From Lysobacterales bacterium (lineage in GTDB: Bacteria; Pseudomonadota; Gammaproteobacteria; Xanthomonadales; BPKI01): DNA of 64,000 bases. Shown piece after piece: positions 1 through 9,133 of the stretch. The first letter of the stretch is position 1; every line of letters starts with the position of its first letter. The stretch lies in NCBI GenBank assembly GCA_026005055.1, contig BPKI01000001.1, forward strand, positions 682,001-746,000. The letters are read 5' to 3'. The notes beneath the pieces are model-generated. The model ran no database searches. It was not told the DNA's origin and saw nothing but the letters and a program-made list of their open reading frames with translations. The position numbers and the translations under genes are program-made.

Positions 1-339
1 GGCATCGTCGCGCGGGGTACTGCGATGGTCGAGGTGCGGGCGCTCGATCCCGAGGAAGCCGAGCCGGGTCCGGTGGGCAGCAGTCGCTCGCTCCAGGGAT
101 CGGCCTTGTTCGTCCAGGTCGGGGCCTTCCTGGAGCGCGAGAACGCCCGGCGCGCCCGCAACCGTCTTCAGGAGGCTGGTCTGAGCGGCGTGCGTCTGAC
201 CCGCGTGCGAGCGAACGGGCGCACCTTCTGGCGGGTGCGCCTGGGCCCCTTCCGTGAGGCGGCGGAGGCCGCGCGGGTGCTCGCCGAAGTCCGACGCCTC
301 GGTTTTCCCGCCGCCCAAATGCTTCGATCCTCGACCTGA
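1..339 (+). CDS. rlpA: RlpA-type septal lytic transglycosylase, C-terminal part with SPOR domain (5' truncated)
   Basis: The reading frame is open from base 1 and ends with TGA at 337-339, so only the C-terminal 112 codons are in the window. The first residues (GIVARGTAMVEVRALDP) match the end of the double-psi beta-barrel catalytic domain of RlpA. A linker follows, then a SPOR domain (about codons 33-110) with the usual 'FVQVGAF' strand and 'WRVRLGPF' strand. The family cleaves denuded peptidoglycan glycan strands and is targeted to the septum by SPOR; these are family facts. dacC starts 5 bp downstream, the classic rlpA-dacC order, which supports the call. The N-terminus and any lipobox lie outside the window. 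Confidence 0.85.
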   Translation, partial: GIVARGTAMVEVRALDPEEAEPGPVGSSRSLQGSALFVQVGAFLERENARRARNRLQEAGLSGVRLTRVRANGRTFWRVRLGPFREAAEAARVLAEVRRLGFPAAQMLRSST

Positions 340-344
340 AGCCG

Positions 345-1457
345 ATGAGTCTCCTGCCGATCTCGTTCCTGCTCGCCTTGGCGCTCGCGCCGCCGCCTCC
401 CGAGCTGCCGGTGCGCAGCTACGTGCTCATCGAGGCGGAATCCGGAGAAGTGCTGGCCGAGCGCGATGCCGATCAGCCGCTTCCGCCGGCGAGCCTCACC
501 AAGATCATGGCCGCCTACGTGATCTTCGGGGAGCTCGCCGCAGGACGGCTCGGGCTCGAAGATCCCGTCACGATCAGCGAGAAGGCGTGGCGGCGGCCGG
601 GTTCGCGCATGTTCGTCGAGGTCGGCCGTCAGGTTCCGGTCGAGCAGTTGCTCAAGGGGATGATCATCCAGTCGGGCAACGACGCGACCATCGCCCTCGC
701 CGAGCACGTGGCCGGCAGCGAGGAGGCCTTCGTTGCGAGGATGAACGAGGAGGCGGCACGGCTCGGGATGAGGAATACCCGCTTCGTGACTGCAGACGGC
801 CTGCCCGCGGAGGGCCATGTCTCCTCCGCGCGCGATCTCGCGCGTTTGGCTCGCGCCGTCATCCTCACTCATCCCGATTACTACCGCTGGTATTCGGAGC
901 GGGAATTCGAGTATGCAGGCATCCGCCAGAACAACCGCAATCTGCTGCTCTGGCGGGATGCGAGCGTGGACGGGATGAAAACGGGCCATACCCAGGAGGC
1001 CGGTTACTGCCTGATCGCCTCGGCCAAGCGCGAGGGAATGCGCCTGATCAGCGTCGTCCTCGGTTCGCAGAGCGAGAGGGCGCGTGCCGATCAGAGCCAT
1101 GCGCTGCTTCAGTACGGCTTTCGTCATTTCGAGGCGGTGGAGCTCTACCCGCCCGGAGCCGAGCTCGCGCGTGTCCCGCTGTGGAAAGGAGAGGCCGATG
1201 AGGCCGTGGTCGGCGTCGGCGAGAGGGTCTACCTGGTGCTGCCGCGCGGCTCGGCGGCGCGCCTGAGCGCCGAGCTCGAGCTCGCCGGACCGCTCGTCGC
1301 CCCGATCGCGGCGCGCGAGCCGATCGGCCGTGTGTTCGTGCGACTCGATGGACGACTGGTCGCCGAACGCCCGGCCGTGCTCCTCGAGGAGGCGCGAGCC
1401 GGCGGATTCTTTCGCCGCATGCGGCATGGTCTCGTCCTGTGGTGGTCCGGTGGTTGA
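345..1457 (+). CDS. dacC: D-alanyl-D-alanine carboxypeptidase (PBP5/6 type, peptidase S11)
   Basis: A 370-residue penicillin-binding protein that trims the terminal D-Ala from peptidoglycan pentapeptides in the periplasm. The N-terminus is a short hydrophobic leader. The three active-site motifs are in order: S50-L-T-K53 (SxxK), S110-G-N112, and K-T-G in 'DGMKTGHT' near residue 211. A C-terminal beta domain (about 270-345) precedes a basic/aromatic tail ([13 protein letters not shown]), which in PBP5/6 is the amphipathic membrane anchor. Length is slightly under the usual 390-400. It lies between rlpA and lipB; the ybeD gene often found between dacC and lipB is absent. Whether it corresponds to dacA or dacC of E. 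coli cannot be settled from sequence alone. Confidence 0.93.
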   Translation: MSLLPISFLLALALAPPPPELPVRSYVLIEAESGEVLAERDADQPLPPASLTKIMAAYVIFGELAAGRLGLEDPVTISEKAWRRPGSRMFVEVGRQVPVEQLLKGMIIQSGNDATIALAEHVAGSEEAFVARMNEEAARLGMRNTRFVTADGLPAEGHVSSARDLARLARAVILTHPDYYRWYSEREFEYAGIRQNNRNLLLWRDASVDGMKTGHTQEAGYCLIASAKREGMRLISVVLGSQSERARADQSHALLQYGFRHFEAVELYPPGAELARVPLWKGEADEAVVGVGERVYLVLPRGSAARLSAELELAGPLVAPIAAREPIGRVFVRLDGRLVAERPAVLLEEARAGGFFRRMRHGLVLWWSGG

Positions 1458-2145
1458 ACCCGAGCCGGTGATCGCCGCGCGGTTCCCTGCGGCCGTGCCG
1501 CGGCCCTGCCTGGTGCGGGCCCTGGGGCGCCAGCCTTACGAGCCCGTGTGGCGGGCGATGCAGGCGATGACGGCGGCGCGCGACGCAGAGACCCCCGATG
1601 AGATCTGGTGGCTCGAGCACGATCCGGTGTTCACCCTCGGGCAGGCGGGGCGCTGGGAGCACGTGCTCCTGCCCGGCTCGATCCCGGTCGTTCCGGTGGA
1701 CCGAGGCGGACAAGTGACCTACCACGGCCCCGGGCAGTTGGTCCTCTACCCGCTCATCGATTTGCGCCGTCTCGGGATCGGCCCTCGCGAGCTGGTCTTC
1801 AGGCTCGAGGAGGCCGTGATCGCGCTGCTTCGAGATTTCGGCATCACCGGCGAGCGCAAGGAAGGTGCACCGGGCGTTTACGTCCAGGGCGCGAAGATCA
1901 TGGCGCTGGGACTGCGCATCCGACGCGGGGCCAGCTATCACGGCATCGCGCTCAACGTGAACATGGACCTCGAGCCGTTTTCGCGCATCAATCCCTGCGG
2001 ATTCCGCGGCCTCAGGGTCACGCAGGTGCTAGACTGGGGCGGACCGGGCGATGTTGCCGACGTGGCCCGAATCCTGCTTCCGAAACTCGCCGACCTCTTC
2101 GGGTTCCAACTCGAGGAGGCGCCGCCCCCTCGATTCCCCCGATGA
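1450..2145 (+). CDS. lipB: Octanoyl-[ACP]:protein N-octanoyltransferase LipB
   Basis: Transfers octanoate from acyl carrier protein to the lipoyl domains of 2-oxoacid dehydrogenases and GcvH, the first step of lipoate assembly in the cytoplasm. Family motifs are clear: '[14 protein letters not shown]', 'GAPGVYV', then '[14 protein letters not shown]' and 'NPCGFRGL'. With the start used here the catalytic pair is K149 and C183, the same 34-residue separation as in E. coli LipB. The frame stays open upstream inside dacC, so the start is uncertain. I used GTG 1450, which overlaps the dacC stop; GTG 1468 is an alternative and neither has a strong ribosome site. The stop overlaps the lipA ATG (ATGA). 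Confidence 0.93.
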   Translation: MVEPEPVIAARFPAAVPRPCLVRALGRQPYEPVWRAMQAMTAARDAETPDEIWWLEHDPVFTLGQAGRWEHVLLPGSIPVVPVDRGGQVTYHGPGQLVLYPLIDLRRLGIGPRELVFRLEEAVIALLRDFGITGERKEGAPGVYVQGAKIMALGLRIRRGASYHGIALNVNMDLEPFSRINPCGFRGLRVTQVLDWGGPGDVADVARILLPKLADLFGFQLEEAPPPRFPR

Positions 2146-3140
2146 GTATCAAGCCCTCCGATTCTCGCCACATTCCCCTCCTCGTCGAAGGCGAGCGGCA
2201 GACCGGCGCGGACAAGATGTCCCGCAATCCCGTTCGTTTCGATCCTTCCGCTCAGGCTCGGCTGCGCAAGCCCGATTGGATTCGCATCCGGATCCCGGCC
2301 TCCGGAGCGGTGGCGGCGCTCAAGGCAAAGCTGCGCCAGAACCGGCTGGTGACGGTGTGCGAGGAAGCCTCTTGCCCGAACATCCACGAGTGCTTCAGCC
2401 ACGGCACCGCCACCTTCATGATCCTCGGCGACCTCTGCACGCGACGCTGCGCCTTCTGCGACGTCGCGCATGGGCGGCCCATGCCGCCGGATCCCGACGA
2501 GCCCCGGCGCCTGGCCGAGACCGTGCGCGAGATGGGGCTTCGTTACGTCGTGATCACCTCGGTCGATCGCGATGATCTGCGCGATGGAGGGGCGAGCCAT
2601 TTCGTGGCCTGTATTCGGGCGGTACGCGAGGCGGTGCCGGGGATCAAGGTCGAGATCCTGACGCCGGACTTCCGCGGCAAGGGCCGCCTCGAGCGGGCGC
2701 TCGATCTGCTCGGTCAGGCGCCGCCTGATGTCTTCAATCACAACGTGGAGACCGTGCCTCGGCTCTATCCCGCGGTTCGTCCCGGCGCCGATTACCGCGC
2801 TTCTCTCGCCCTCCTCGCGCGCTTCGGCGAGCGTCATCCCGAGGTCCCGACCAAGTCCGGGATCATGCTCGGGCTGGGCGAGGGTCGGGAGGAGGTGCTC
2901 GAAGTCCTCGCCGACCTCCGTGCGCACGGTGTCTCGCTGGTGACCATCGGTCAGTACCTGCAACCGAGCGCTCATCATCATCCGGTTCTTCGCTACTGGA
3001 CTCCCGAGGAGTTCGCCGAGCTCGGTCGAGAGGCGCGGAGCATGGGCTTCCGCGACGTCGCCGCCGGGCCGTTCGTTCGCTCGTCCTATCACGCGGACCG
3101 GATGGCGGTTCGCTCCGGTGTGGTCGAGGAGGCGACATGA
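2142..3140 (+). CDS. lipA: Lipoyl synthase LipA (radical SAM)
   Basis: Inserts two sulfur atoms into protein-bound octanoate to make lipoate. Both iron-sulfur cluster motifs are visible: the auxiliary cluster C73-x4-C78-x5-C84 in '[12 protein letters not shown]', and the radical SAM C99-x3-C103-x2-C106 in 'CTRRCAFC'. The conserved C-terminal 'RSSYHA' motif supplies the third-ligand serine of the auxiliary cluster. The 332-residue length is normal. I chose ATG 2142 because it forms an ATGA overlap with the lipB stop; ATG 2217 would also preserve the domain. Product targets occur in this window, namely the lipoyl domain of the E2 gene at 40.7 kb. The next gene, prc, again starts in an ATGA overlap. 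Confidence 0.96.
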   Translation: MSIKPSDSRHIPLLVEGERQTGADKMSRNPVRFDPSAQARLRKPDWIRIRIPASGAVAALKAKLRQNRLVTVCEEASCPNIHECFSHGTATFMILGDLCTRRCAFCDVAHGRPMPPDPDEPRRLAETVREMGLRYVVITSVDRDDLRDGGASHFVACIRAVREAVPGIKVEILTPDFRGKGRLERALDLLGQAPPDVFNHNVETVPRLYPAVRPGADYRASLALLARFGERHPEVPTKSGIMLGLGEGREEVLEVLADLRAHGVSLVTIGQYLQPSAHHHPVLRYWTPEEFAELGREARSMGFRDVAAGPFVRSSYHADRMAVRSGVVEEAT

Positions 3141-5326
3141 TCGCGCGCGTCCTGGGATCGCTTCTCGCGCTGTTCCTCGCCCCATGCGCCGCTGCCTCCG
3201 CCGCAGCGGAGAACGGGCCGCGCCTCGCGCCGGCCGCGGAACACGCCCAAGCGGCGCTGTGGGCGAGTCGCTTCTTCTCCCGTTTCCACTATGCGGCGCG
3301 GCCGCTCGACGATGCGATGTCCGAGCGCATCCTCGAGCGCTACCTGCAAAGCCTCGATGGCGAGCGGCTCTTTTTCACCCAGGAGGATCTCGCGAGCTTC
3401 GAGCGTTGGCGGCACGCCCTCGACGACGCCATCCGCGGGCAGGATCTGTCGCCGGCCTTCGAGATCTACGAACGCTATCTCGCGCGGGTACGCGAGCGCA
3501 CCGCCTTCGCTCGCGCCTTTCTCGGCGGTGAGATTCCGCTCGACCGTGACGAGAGCTATCGAGTGGCTCGCGCCAAGGCACCATGGGCGAAGGACGAGGA
3601 GGCGCTCGATGAGCTGTGGCGACGCCGCGTCACCAACGACGTGATCAGGCTTCTGCTCGCCGGGCGCGAACTGTCCGATGCGAAGAAGACCCTGGACCGC
3701 CGTTACCTGAGCTTCGAGAAGCGCATCCTCGAGCTCAAGGCGGACGACGTGTTCCAGGTCTTCCTTAATGCCTACGCGGCGGCGATGGATCCGCACACTG
3801 GCTACATGGGTCCGCGGGCCTCAGAGAATTTCCAGATTTCGATGCGTCTGTCGCTCGAGGGCATCGGCGCGGTACTCCAGCGGCAGGAGGAGTACACCGT
3901 GGTGCGTTCGGTGGTGGCCGGCGGTCCCGCTGCAGTCTCGGGGCAGATCAGGCCCGGTGATCGCATCGTCGGCGTGGCGCAGGGCGACGATGGCCCGATG
4001 CAGGACGTGGTGGGCTGGCGGCTCGACGACGTGGTCGACCTGATCCGTGGTCCGAAGGGCACGGTGGTCCGCCTCGACATCTTGCCCGCCGACGCCGGCC
4101 CCGACGGCCCGCACCGGATCGTGAGGCTGGTGCGCGATCGGGTGAAGCTCGAAGATCAGGCCGCCAAGCGCGCGATCATCGAGCTGCCCGGTGAGCAGAG
4201 CCCGCGGCGCGTGGGCGTCATCGCCCTACCCGCCTTCTATCAGGACTTCGAGGCGCGCCGCAACGGCGATCCCGATTATCGCAGCACGACCAGGGACGTG
4301 GCCCGGCTCCTGCGCGAGCTCTCCGCCGAGGGCGTGGATGGCATCGTGCTCGACCTTCGCGACAACGGCGGCGGCTCCCTCAATGAGGCCACCGAGCTCA
4401 CGGGCTTGTTCGTCGAGAAGGGGCCGGTGGTACAGGTGCGCAATGCCCACGGCCGCATCGACATCGAGCAAATCCCCGAGAACCAGTCGGTCTATCGCGG
4501 GCCGCTGGCGATTCTGGTCAACCGTGCCTCCGCCTCGGCCTCCGAGATCGTCGCCGCCGCCTTGCAGGACTATGGTCGGGCGCTGATCATCGGCGAACCC
4601 ACCTACGGCAAGGGCACGGTGCAGAACCTCATCGACCTCGATCGCATCGTCAACAACGAGCGGCCGAAGCTCGGACAGCTCAGGCTTACCGTGGCCCAGT
4701 TCTACCGGATCAGCGGCGGCTCCACCCAAAATCGCGGCGTCGAGCCGGATATCGGCTTTCCGATCACGCTGGATCCCACCGAGTTTGGCGAGTCGGCGCT
4801 GGACAACGCCCTGCCCTACAACACGATCGACCCCGTGGCCTATCAGCGCTTCGGGGAGCCGGAGCGCATCGAGGATCGTCTTCGCCGGCAGCACGAGCGG
4901 CGTGTGGCCGAGGACTTGGAATTTCGTCTGCTGCGCGAGGAGCAGGAGGAGTATCGCGCGCTGAGGCGGCAGGAGGAGGTCTCGCTCAATCTCGAGAAGC
5001 GAAGAGCAGAGCGCGATGCCCAGCAGGCCCGGCGCGAGGCTCGGCGGCAGGCGCGGATCGCTGCAGGTCTGATCCAGGCCAGCGAGGACGAGTCCCCCGT
5101 GGACGATGGGCTGCTCGCCGATGAACGGCCGGTGCCCACCACCGATGAAGAGGAGTCGCCGGAGCAGCTCCTCACTCGCGACCCCCTGCTCCACGAAGCG
5201 GCGCGCATCCTGCTCGATGCCGTGGATCTCCTGCGCCAGGATCCTGCGCTCGCCGAAGCCTTGCCCTTCGAGCTGCCCGGCAAGGCCGAGAAGGGAGAAC
5301 TCGCCGTCGCCAAGGAGCAGCCCTGA
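3137..5326 (+). CDS. prc: Carboxy-terminal (tail-specific) processing protease, S41 family
   Basis: A 729-residue periplasmic protease that degrades proteins by their nonpolar C-termini and, in known systems, controls peptidoglycan hydrolases. A signal peptide (about residues 1-24) is followed by an alpha-helical N-terminal domain and a PDZ domain (about 235-330, 'LEGIGAVLQ ... [18 protein letters not shown]'). The peptidase core then carries the catalytic serine within 'NRASASASE' (S467 by spacing) and lysine K492 in 'GKGTVQ', 25 residues apart as in E. coli Prc. An Arg/Glu-rich coiled-coil region (about 575-660) lies in the C-terminal DUF3340-like part. It starts in an ATGA overlap with lipA, so it is probably co-transcribed with lipBA. 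Confidence 0.93.
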   Translation: MIARVLGSLLALFLAPCAAASAAAENGPRLAPAAEHAQAALWASRFFSRFHYAARPLDDAMSERILERYLQSLDGERLFFTQEDLASFERWRHALDDAIRGQDLSPAFEIYERYLARVRERTAFARAFLGGEIPLDRDESYRVARAKAPWAKDEEALDELWRRRVTNDVIRLLLAGRELSDAKKTLDRRYLSFEKRILELKADDVFQVFLNAYAAAMDPHTGYMGPRASENFQISMRLSLEGIGAVLQRQEEYTVVRSVVAGGPAAVSGQIRPGDRIVGVAQGDDGPMQDVVGWRLDDVVDLIRGPKGTVVRLDILPADAGPDGPHRIVRLVRDRVKLEDQAAKRAIIELPGEQSPRRVGVIALPAFYQDFEARRNGDPDYRSTTRDVARLLRELSAEGVDGIVLDLRDNGGGSLNEATELTGLFVEKGPVVQVRNAHGRIDIEQIPENQSVYRGPLAILVNRASASASEIVAAALQDYGRALIIGEPTYGKGTVQNLIDLDRIVNNERPKLGQLRLTVAQFYRISGGSTQNRGVEPDIGFPITLDPTEFGESALDNALPYNTIDPVAYQRFGEPERIEDRLRRQHERRVAEDLEFRLLREEQEEYRALRRQEEVSLNLEKRRAERDAQQARREARRQARIAAGLIQASEDESPVDDGLLADERPVPTTDEEESPEQLLTRDPLLHEAARILLDAVDLLRQDPALAEALPFELPGKAEKGELAVAKEQP

Positions 5327-5374
5327 CCACTAAATCTAGGGTTGACAGAGCCTTTCTGACCAAATATCTTGGGT
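5327..5374 (+). promoter_or_regulatory. Pair of NrdR-like boxes upstream of nrdAB
   Basis: Two 16-bp imperfect palindromes resemble the NrdR box (acaCwAtATaTwGtgt). Box 1 is at 5327-5342 (core CTAAATCTAG, 5330-5339, 8/10 to the core consensus). Box 2 is at 5359-5374 (core AAATATCTTG, 5362-5371, 9/10). Their centres are 32 bp apart, about three helical turns, which is the usual NrdR pairing. Box 1 abuts the -35 hexamer and box 2 covers the -10 hexamer, so binding would block RNA polymerase. Repression of reductase operons by NrdR with bound (d)ATP is known; its use here is inferred. The nrdR gene is not in this window. Confidence 0.7.
5342..5370 (+). promoter_or_regulatory. Sigma-70 promoter of the nrdAB operon
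   Basis: A perfect -35 TTGACA (5342-5347), a 17-bp spacer and a -10 TATCTT (5365-5370) lie just after the prc stop codon. Predicted transcription starts near 5377, at the 5' edge of the cobalamin aptamer. Consensus -35 and ideal spacing in a high-G+C genome make this one of the clearest promoters in the window. Confidence 0.75.
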
Positions 5375-5554
5375 TCGCTGGTTCCCGGTGGCCATGGGTC
5401 CCGGGATGAAAAGGGAATCCGGTGCGAATCCGGAGCTGCCCCGCAGCGGTATGGGGAAACGAAAGCCAAGACGAGGCACTGGGGTGTCCTGCCCTGGGAA
5501 GCCTGGCGAGTAGGTGGGGTTTCGCCCCGCGTCCCTGAGCCCGAAGACCTGCCA
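5371..5554 (+). promoter_or_regulatory. Cobalamin (B12) riboswitch controlling nrdAB
   Basis: The conserved core 'GGGAATCCGGTGCGAATCC' is followed by 'GGAGCTGCCCCGCAGCGGTA' (about 5413-5451). A variable region leads to the B12 box AGCCCGAAGACCTGCC (5538-5553). These are the diagnostic adenosylcobalamin aptamer elements in the correct order and spacing. The gene downstream encodes a B12-independent ribonucleotide reductase, and a B12-dependent enzyme (nrdJ) is present 4 kb away. Known examples of this arrangement switch the B12-independent isozyme off when cobalamin is available. A hairpin directly after the aptamer is the likely expression platform. The exact 5' boundary is estimated. Confidence 0.93.
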
Positions 5555-5557
5555 GCC

Positions 5558-5590
5558 CCCGCACCGAGTGATGGGTGCGGGTCGCTTTCC
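5558..5590 (+). terminator. Candidate riboswitch terminator hairpin
   Basis: An 8-bp perfect stem, CCCGCACC (5558-5565) with GGTGCGGG (5574-5581), has an 8-nt loop and starts 4 nt after the B12 box. The following sequence (TCGCTTTCC) is only a weak U-tract, so intrinsic termination is plausible but not proven. No competing antiterminator helix was identified. Bases 5591-5735, between here and nrdA, hold no gene that I can support. Confidence 0.5.
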
Positions 5591-5735
5591 GGGGACTCTC
5601 GCGGGTGGGGTCCAGGGTCGTTCGGAGCGCGGCTTCGCGCCGCCATCGCTCGTGCCCTTTCCCCGAGCGGACCCGGGTTGAACGAGACCCTCGCCGGGGG
5701 CCGGAGGGTGCGCGATCAGGCAAGAGGCAAAGACG

Positions 5736-8102
5736 ATGGCGGAAGGGGAAGGGCTTTTCGATTCGGCTTTGGTGCTGCGCTCGCAAGAGCTGCCGAGCGT
5801 GTCGTGGCTGGTCGGGCGCGAGGGTCGGCGGGAGCCGGTGGACCTCGAAAAGATCCACCAGCGGATTGCCTCTCTTGCGCGCGATCTCGTCGCTGTCGAT
5901 CCCTTGCGGGTGGCGTTGCCCACGATTGCGGGCCTGCGCCCTGGGATGCACTTGCGCGAGCTCGATGAGCTTGCGATCCACAACGCGGCCATGCTGATCG
6001 TCGAAGACCCCGAGTACGCGGCGCTCGCGGCGCGGATGCTCGCCCGACTCATCACCGAGGATTTGGCGGCGCTCGGGGTGCGATGCTTTTCCGAGGCGGT
6101 GGCCCTCGGCCATCGGCTGGGCTTGATCAATGAGAGGCTTCACGACTTCGTCGCTGGCCACGCCGAAGTGCTCGATGCGCTGGCCGATCCTGCCGCCGAT
6201 GGGTTCTTCAGTTACTTCGGACTCAAGACAGTCTACGACCGCTACCTGCTCAGGCACCCCGAGCAGCGCGTCCCGATCGAGGGTCCGCAGCACTTTTTCC
6301 TGCGCATCGCCTGCGCCCTGGCCGAGGACCTCGAGGAAGCGGCGCGCCTTTATCGCGCGTTTTCGCGGCTTGAGTACCTGCCGAGCTCGCCGACGCTTTT
6401 CAACGCGGGAACCCGGCACGAGCAAATGTCCTCCTGCTTTCTGCTCGATTCGCCAGAGGATTCGCTTGCAGGGATTTACCAGCGCTACACGGAAATCGCC
6501 AAGCTCTCCAAATTTTCCGGCGGCATCGGCATCCCCTTCACCCGCGTGCGTGCTCGCGGCAGCCTGATCCGCGGCACGAATGGGCGTTCGAGCGGCATCG
6601 TGCCCTGGCTGAAGACGCTCGATTGCTCGGTGGCCGCGGTCAATCAGGGCGGTCGGCGCAAGGGGGCCTGCTGCGTGTACCTCGAGACCTGGCATGCCGA
6701 CATCGAGGAGTTTCTCGAGCTTCGCGACAACGTCGGCGATGAGATGCGGCGGACCCATCACCTCAACATCGCCCACTGGATCCCCGATCTGTTCATGCGC
6801 CGAGTCGAGGCCGATGAGCCTTGGTCGCTGTTCGATCCCAACGATGTGCCGGAGCTGCCCGATCTTTACGGCGAGGCCTTCGAGCAGGCTTACCGGCAAG
6901 CCGAAGCCCGAGGGCTTGCCCGCAAGGTGTTGCCGGCGCGCGAGCTCTATGGACGGATGATGCGCACCCTCGCCGAGACCGGCAACGGCTGGATCTGCTT
7001 CAAGGACCGGGCCAATGCGCTTTGCAACCAGACCGCGCTGCCCGGTCGGGTGGTCCACAGCTCCAATCTTTGCACCGAGATCCTCGAGATCACGTCGGAG
7101 GAGGAGACGGCGGTCTGCAACCTCGGCTCGATCAACCTCGCCCGCCACTGCGACGAGCAGGGTCGTTTCGACTTCGCCAAGCTCGCTCGGACGGTGCGGC
7201 TTGCGGTTCGGCAGCTCGATCGGGTGATCGATCTCAACGATTACCCGATCGAGAGCGCGCGCCGCGCGAATCTGCGCTGGCGGCCGATCGGCCTCGGGGT
7301 GATGGGCCTGCAAGACGTTTTCTTCCGCCTGCGCCTGCCCTTCGACAGCGAAGAGGCCTTGCGCCTCGCTCGCCGGATCGCCGAGGAGGTTTATTACCAT
7401 GCCCTCGATACCTCCTGCGACCTCGCCATCGAGAAAGGTCCGCATCCGGCTTTCCCCGAGACCCGTACCGCGCGCGGCGCTCTCCACCATGAGCTGTGGG
7501 GCGCTCGGCCCGAGTGCCCGGAGCGCTTCGACCACCTCAAGGCGCGCATCGCCGCCCATGGTCTTCGCAACAGCTTGCTGATCGCCATCGCGCCCACCGC
7601 CACGATCGCCTCGATCGCCGGCTGCTACGAGTCGGTCGAGCCACAGCTGAGCAATCTGTTCAAGCGCGAGACGCTCTCCGGCGAGTTCTTGCAGATCAAT
7701 GCTGAGCTGGTGGCCGAGCTCAAGCGGCTTGGGCTGTGGACGCCGGCGATGCGGGAACGGATCATCCTCGCCGATGGCTCCGTGCAAGGGATCGAGCAGA
7801 TCCCGGAGATTCTCCGGCGGGTGTACCGCACCGCCTGGGAGCTGCCGATGCGGGCCTTGATCGATCTCGCCGCCGCGCGTGCCCCCTTCGTCGATCAAGG
7901 GCAGTCGCTCAATCTCTTCCTGGCCAGGCCCACCATCGGGGCCTTGTCCTCGATGTACATGTACGCCTGGAAGCAGGGGCTCAAGACCACCTATTACCTG
8001 CGCTCGCGGCCGGCGAGCTCGATCGCCAAAGCGACCGTTTCCGCGCAGGCGGCGGTGAGCTGCTCGCTGGCCCAGCCCGAGACCTGCGAGGCTTGCCAAT
8101 GA
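5736..8102 (+). CDS. nrdA: Class I ribonucleoside-diphosphate reductase, large (alpha) subunit
   Basis: Reduces ribonucleotides to deoxyribonucleotides together with the NrdB radical subunit. At 788 residues it has an N-terminal ATP-cone-like region (about 20-95). The ten-stranded barrel carries the finger-loop triad N444-x-C446-x-E448 in 'SSNLCTEILE', and the 'APTATIASIAGC' loop. The C-terminal swinging-arm cysteine pair is C-E-A-C in the last five residues. The leader of roughly 360 nt contains the cobalamin riboswitch and NrdR-like boxes. The stop overlaps the nrdB ATG (ATGA). The start at 5736 is the first ATG after the riboswitch in this frame, preceded by a modest purine-rich stretch (AAGAGGCAAAG). 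Confidence 0.95.
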   Translation: MAEGEGLFDSALVLRSQELPSVSWLVGREGRREPVDLEKIHQRIASLARDLVAVDPLRVALPTIAGLRPGMHLRELDELAIHNAAMLIVEDPEYAALAARMLARLITEDLAALGVRCFSEAVALGHRLGLINERLHDFVAGHAEVLDALADPAADGFFSYFGLKTVYDRYLLRHPEQRVPIEGPQHFFLRIACALAEDLEEAARLYRAFSRLEYLPSSPTLFNAGTRHEQMSSCFLLDSPEDSLAGIYQRYTEIAKLSKFSGGIGIPFTRVRARGSLIRGTNGRSSGIVPWLKTLDCSVAAVNQGGRRKGACCVYLETWHADIEEFLELRDNVGDEMRRTHHLNIAHWIPDLFMRRVEADEPWSLFDPNDVPELPDLYGEAFEQAYRQAEARGLARKVLPARELYGRMMRTLAETGNGWICFKDRANALCNQTALPGRVVHSSNLCTEILEITSEEETAVCNLGSINLARHCDEQGRFDFAKLARTVRLAVRQLDRVIDLNDYPIESARRANLRWRPIGLGVMGLQDVFFRLRLPFDSEEALRLARRIAEEVYYHALDTSCDLAIEKGPHPAFPETRTARGALHHELWGARPECPERFDHLKARIAAHGLRNSLLIAIAPTATIASIAGCYESVEPQLSNLFKRETLSGEFLQINAELVAELKRLGLWTPAMRERIILADGSVQGIEQIPEILRRVYRTAWELPMRALIDLAAARAPFVDQGQSLNLFLARPTIGALSSMYMYAWKQGLKTTYYLRSRPASSIAKATVSAQAAVSCSLAQPETCEACQ

Positions 8103-9133
8103 GTGCCGTGGAATCCTCTCTTCGCGGTTCGAGCCGCTTGCTCGATCCGGGTTTTTTCCTCAGCTTGCGGCCGATGCGCTATCCGCGCTTTTACGAGATG
8201 TATCGCCAGGCGGTGCGCAACACCTGGACGGTGGAAGAGGTGGATTTCTCCACGGATCTCGATGACCTCAGGCTTCGCATCGGCCCTGGCGAACGCCATC
8301 TGATCGAGCGCTTGGTCGCGTTTTTCGCGACCGGCGATTCGATCGTCGCCAACAACCTGGTGCTCAATCTCTACCGTCACATCAACGCGCCCGAAGCGCG
8401 CTTGTTCCTGTCGCGGCAACTGTTCGAGGAGGCGCTGCACGTCCAGTTCTACCTCACCCTGCTCGACGCCTATCTGCCCGATCCCAAGGCGCGACAGCGG
8501 GCCTTCGCGGCGGTGGAGCATATCCCCTCCATCCGCCGCAAAGCGGAGTTCTGCTTCCGCTGGATCGATTCGATCCATGAGCTCAAGACCTTGCGCTCGG
8601 CGGAGGATCGGCGCCGTTTCCTGCTCAACTTGATCGGCTTCGCCGCTTGCGTGGAGGGCTTGTTCTTCTTTGCCGCTTTCGCATACGTGTATTTCCTGCG
8701 CTCGCGCGGGTTGCTCCATGGGCTGGCGAGCGGCACCAACTGGGTCTTCCGCGACGAAAGCGGGCACATGGCCTTCGGCTTCGCGGTGGTGGATACGGTG
8801 CGGGAAGAGGAGCCATCGCTCTTCGATCGGGCGCTCGGCCACCAGGTCGTGGCCATGCTCGAGGAGGCGGTGGATTGCGAAACCCAGTTTGCGGCCGATG
8901 TGCTCGCCGAGGGGGTCGCCGGCCTCAGCTTGCGCGATATGCGCCGATACCTCGAGTACGTCGCCGATCAGCGCCTGCTTCAGCTCGGCCTCGAACCCCG
9001 CTTCGGGGCGCGCAATCCGTTCCCCTTCATGAGCCTGCAGGACGTGCAGGAGCTCACCAACTTCTTCGAGCGGCGGGTGAGCGCGTATCAGGTGGCCGTG
9101 GAGGGCGAGGTGCGCTTCGACGAGCCGTTTTAG
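8099..9133 (+). CDS. nrdB: Class I ribonucleoside-diphosphate reductase, small (beta) radical subunit
   Basis: A 344-residue ferritin-like diiron protein that supplies the tyrosyl radical to NrdA. Metal-ligand and radical residues are present: D80 in 'FATGDS'; E111-x2-H114 followed by Y118 in 'EEALHVQFY', aligning with E115/H118/Y122 of E. coli NrdB; a glutamate in 'CVEGLFFF'; and E-x2-H in 'DESGHMAFG'. The retained tyrosine argues for class Ia rather than a Phe-substituted class Ic enzyme. ATG 8099 overlaps the nrdA stop, so the two are translationally coupled. The 3' end overlaps the convergent M17 peptidase stop by 4 bp. Confidence 0.95.
   Translation: MSAVESSLRGSSRLLDPGFFLSLRPMRYPRFYEMYRQAVRNTWTVEEVDFSTDLDDLRLRIGPGERHLIERLVAFFATGDSIVANNLVLNLYRHINAPEARLFLSRQLFEEALHVQFYLTLLDAYLPDPKARQRAFAAVEHIPSIRRKAEFCFRWIDSIHELKTLRSAEDRRRFLLNLIGFAACVEGLFFFAAFAYVYFLRSRGLLHGLASGTNWVFRDESGHMAFGFAVVDTVREEEPSLFDRALGHQVVAMLEEAVDCETQFAADVLAEGVAGLSLRDMRRYLEYVADQRLLQLGLEPRFGARNPFPFMSLQDVQELTNFFERRVSAYQVAVEGEVRFDEPF

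Noticed and set aside
5172-8099. Long minus-strand open frame of 975 codons
   Set aside because: It is antisense to nrdA and the riboswitch, with Arg/Gly/Leu-rich composition and no domain; a G+C shadow frame.
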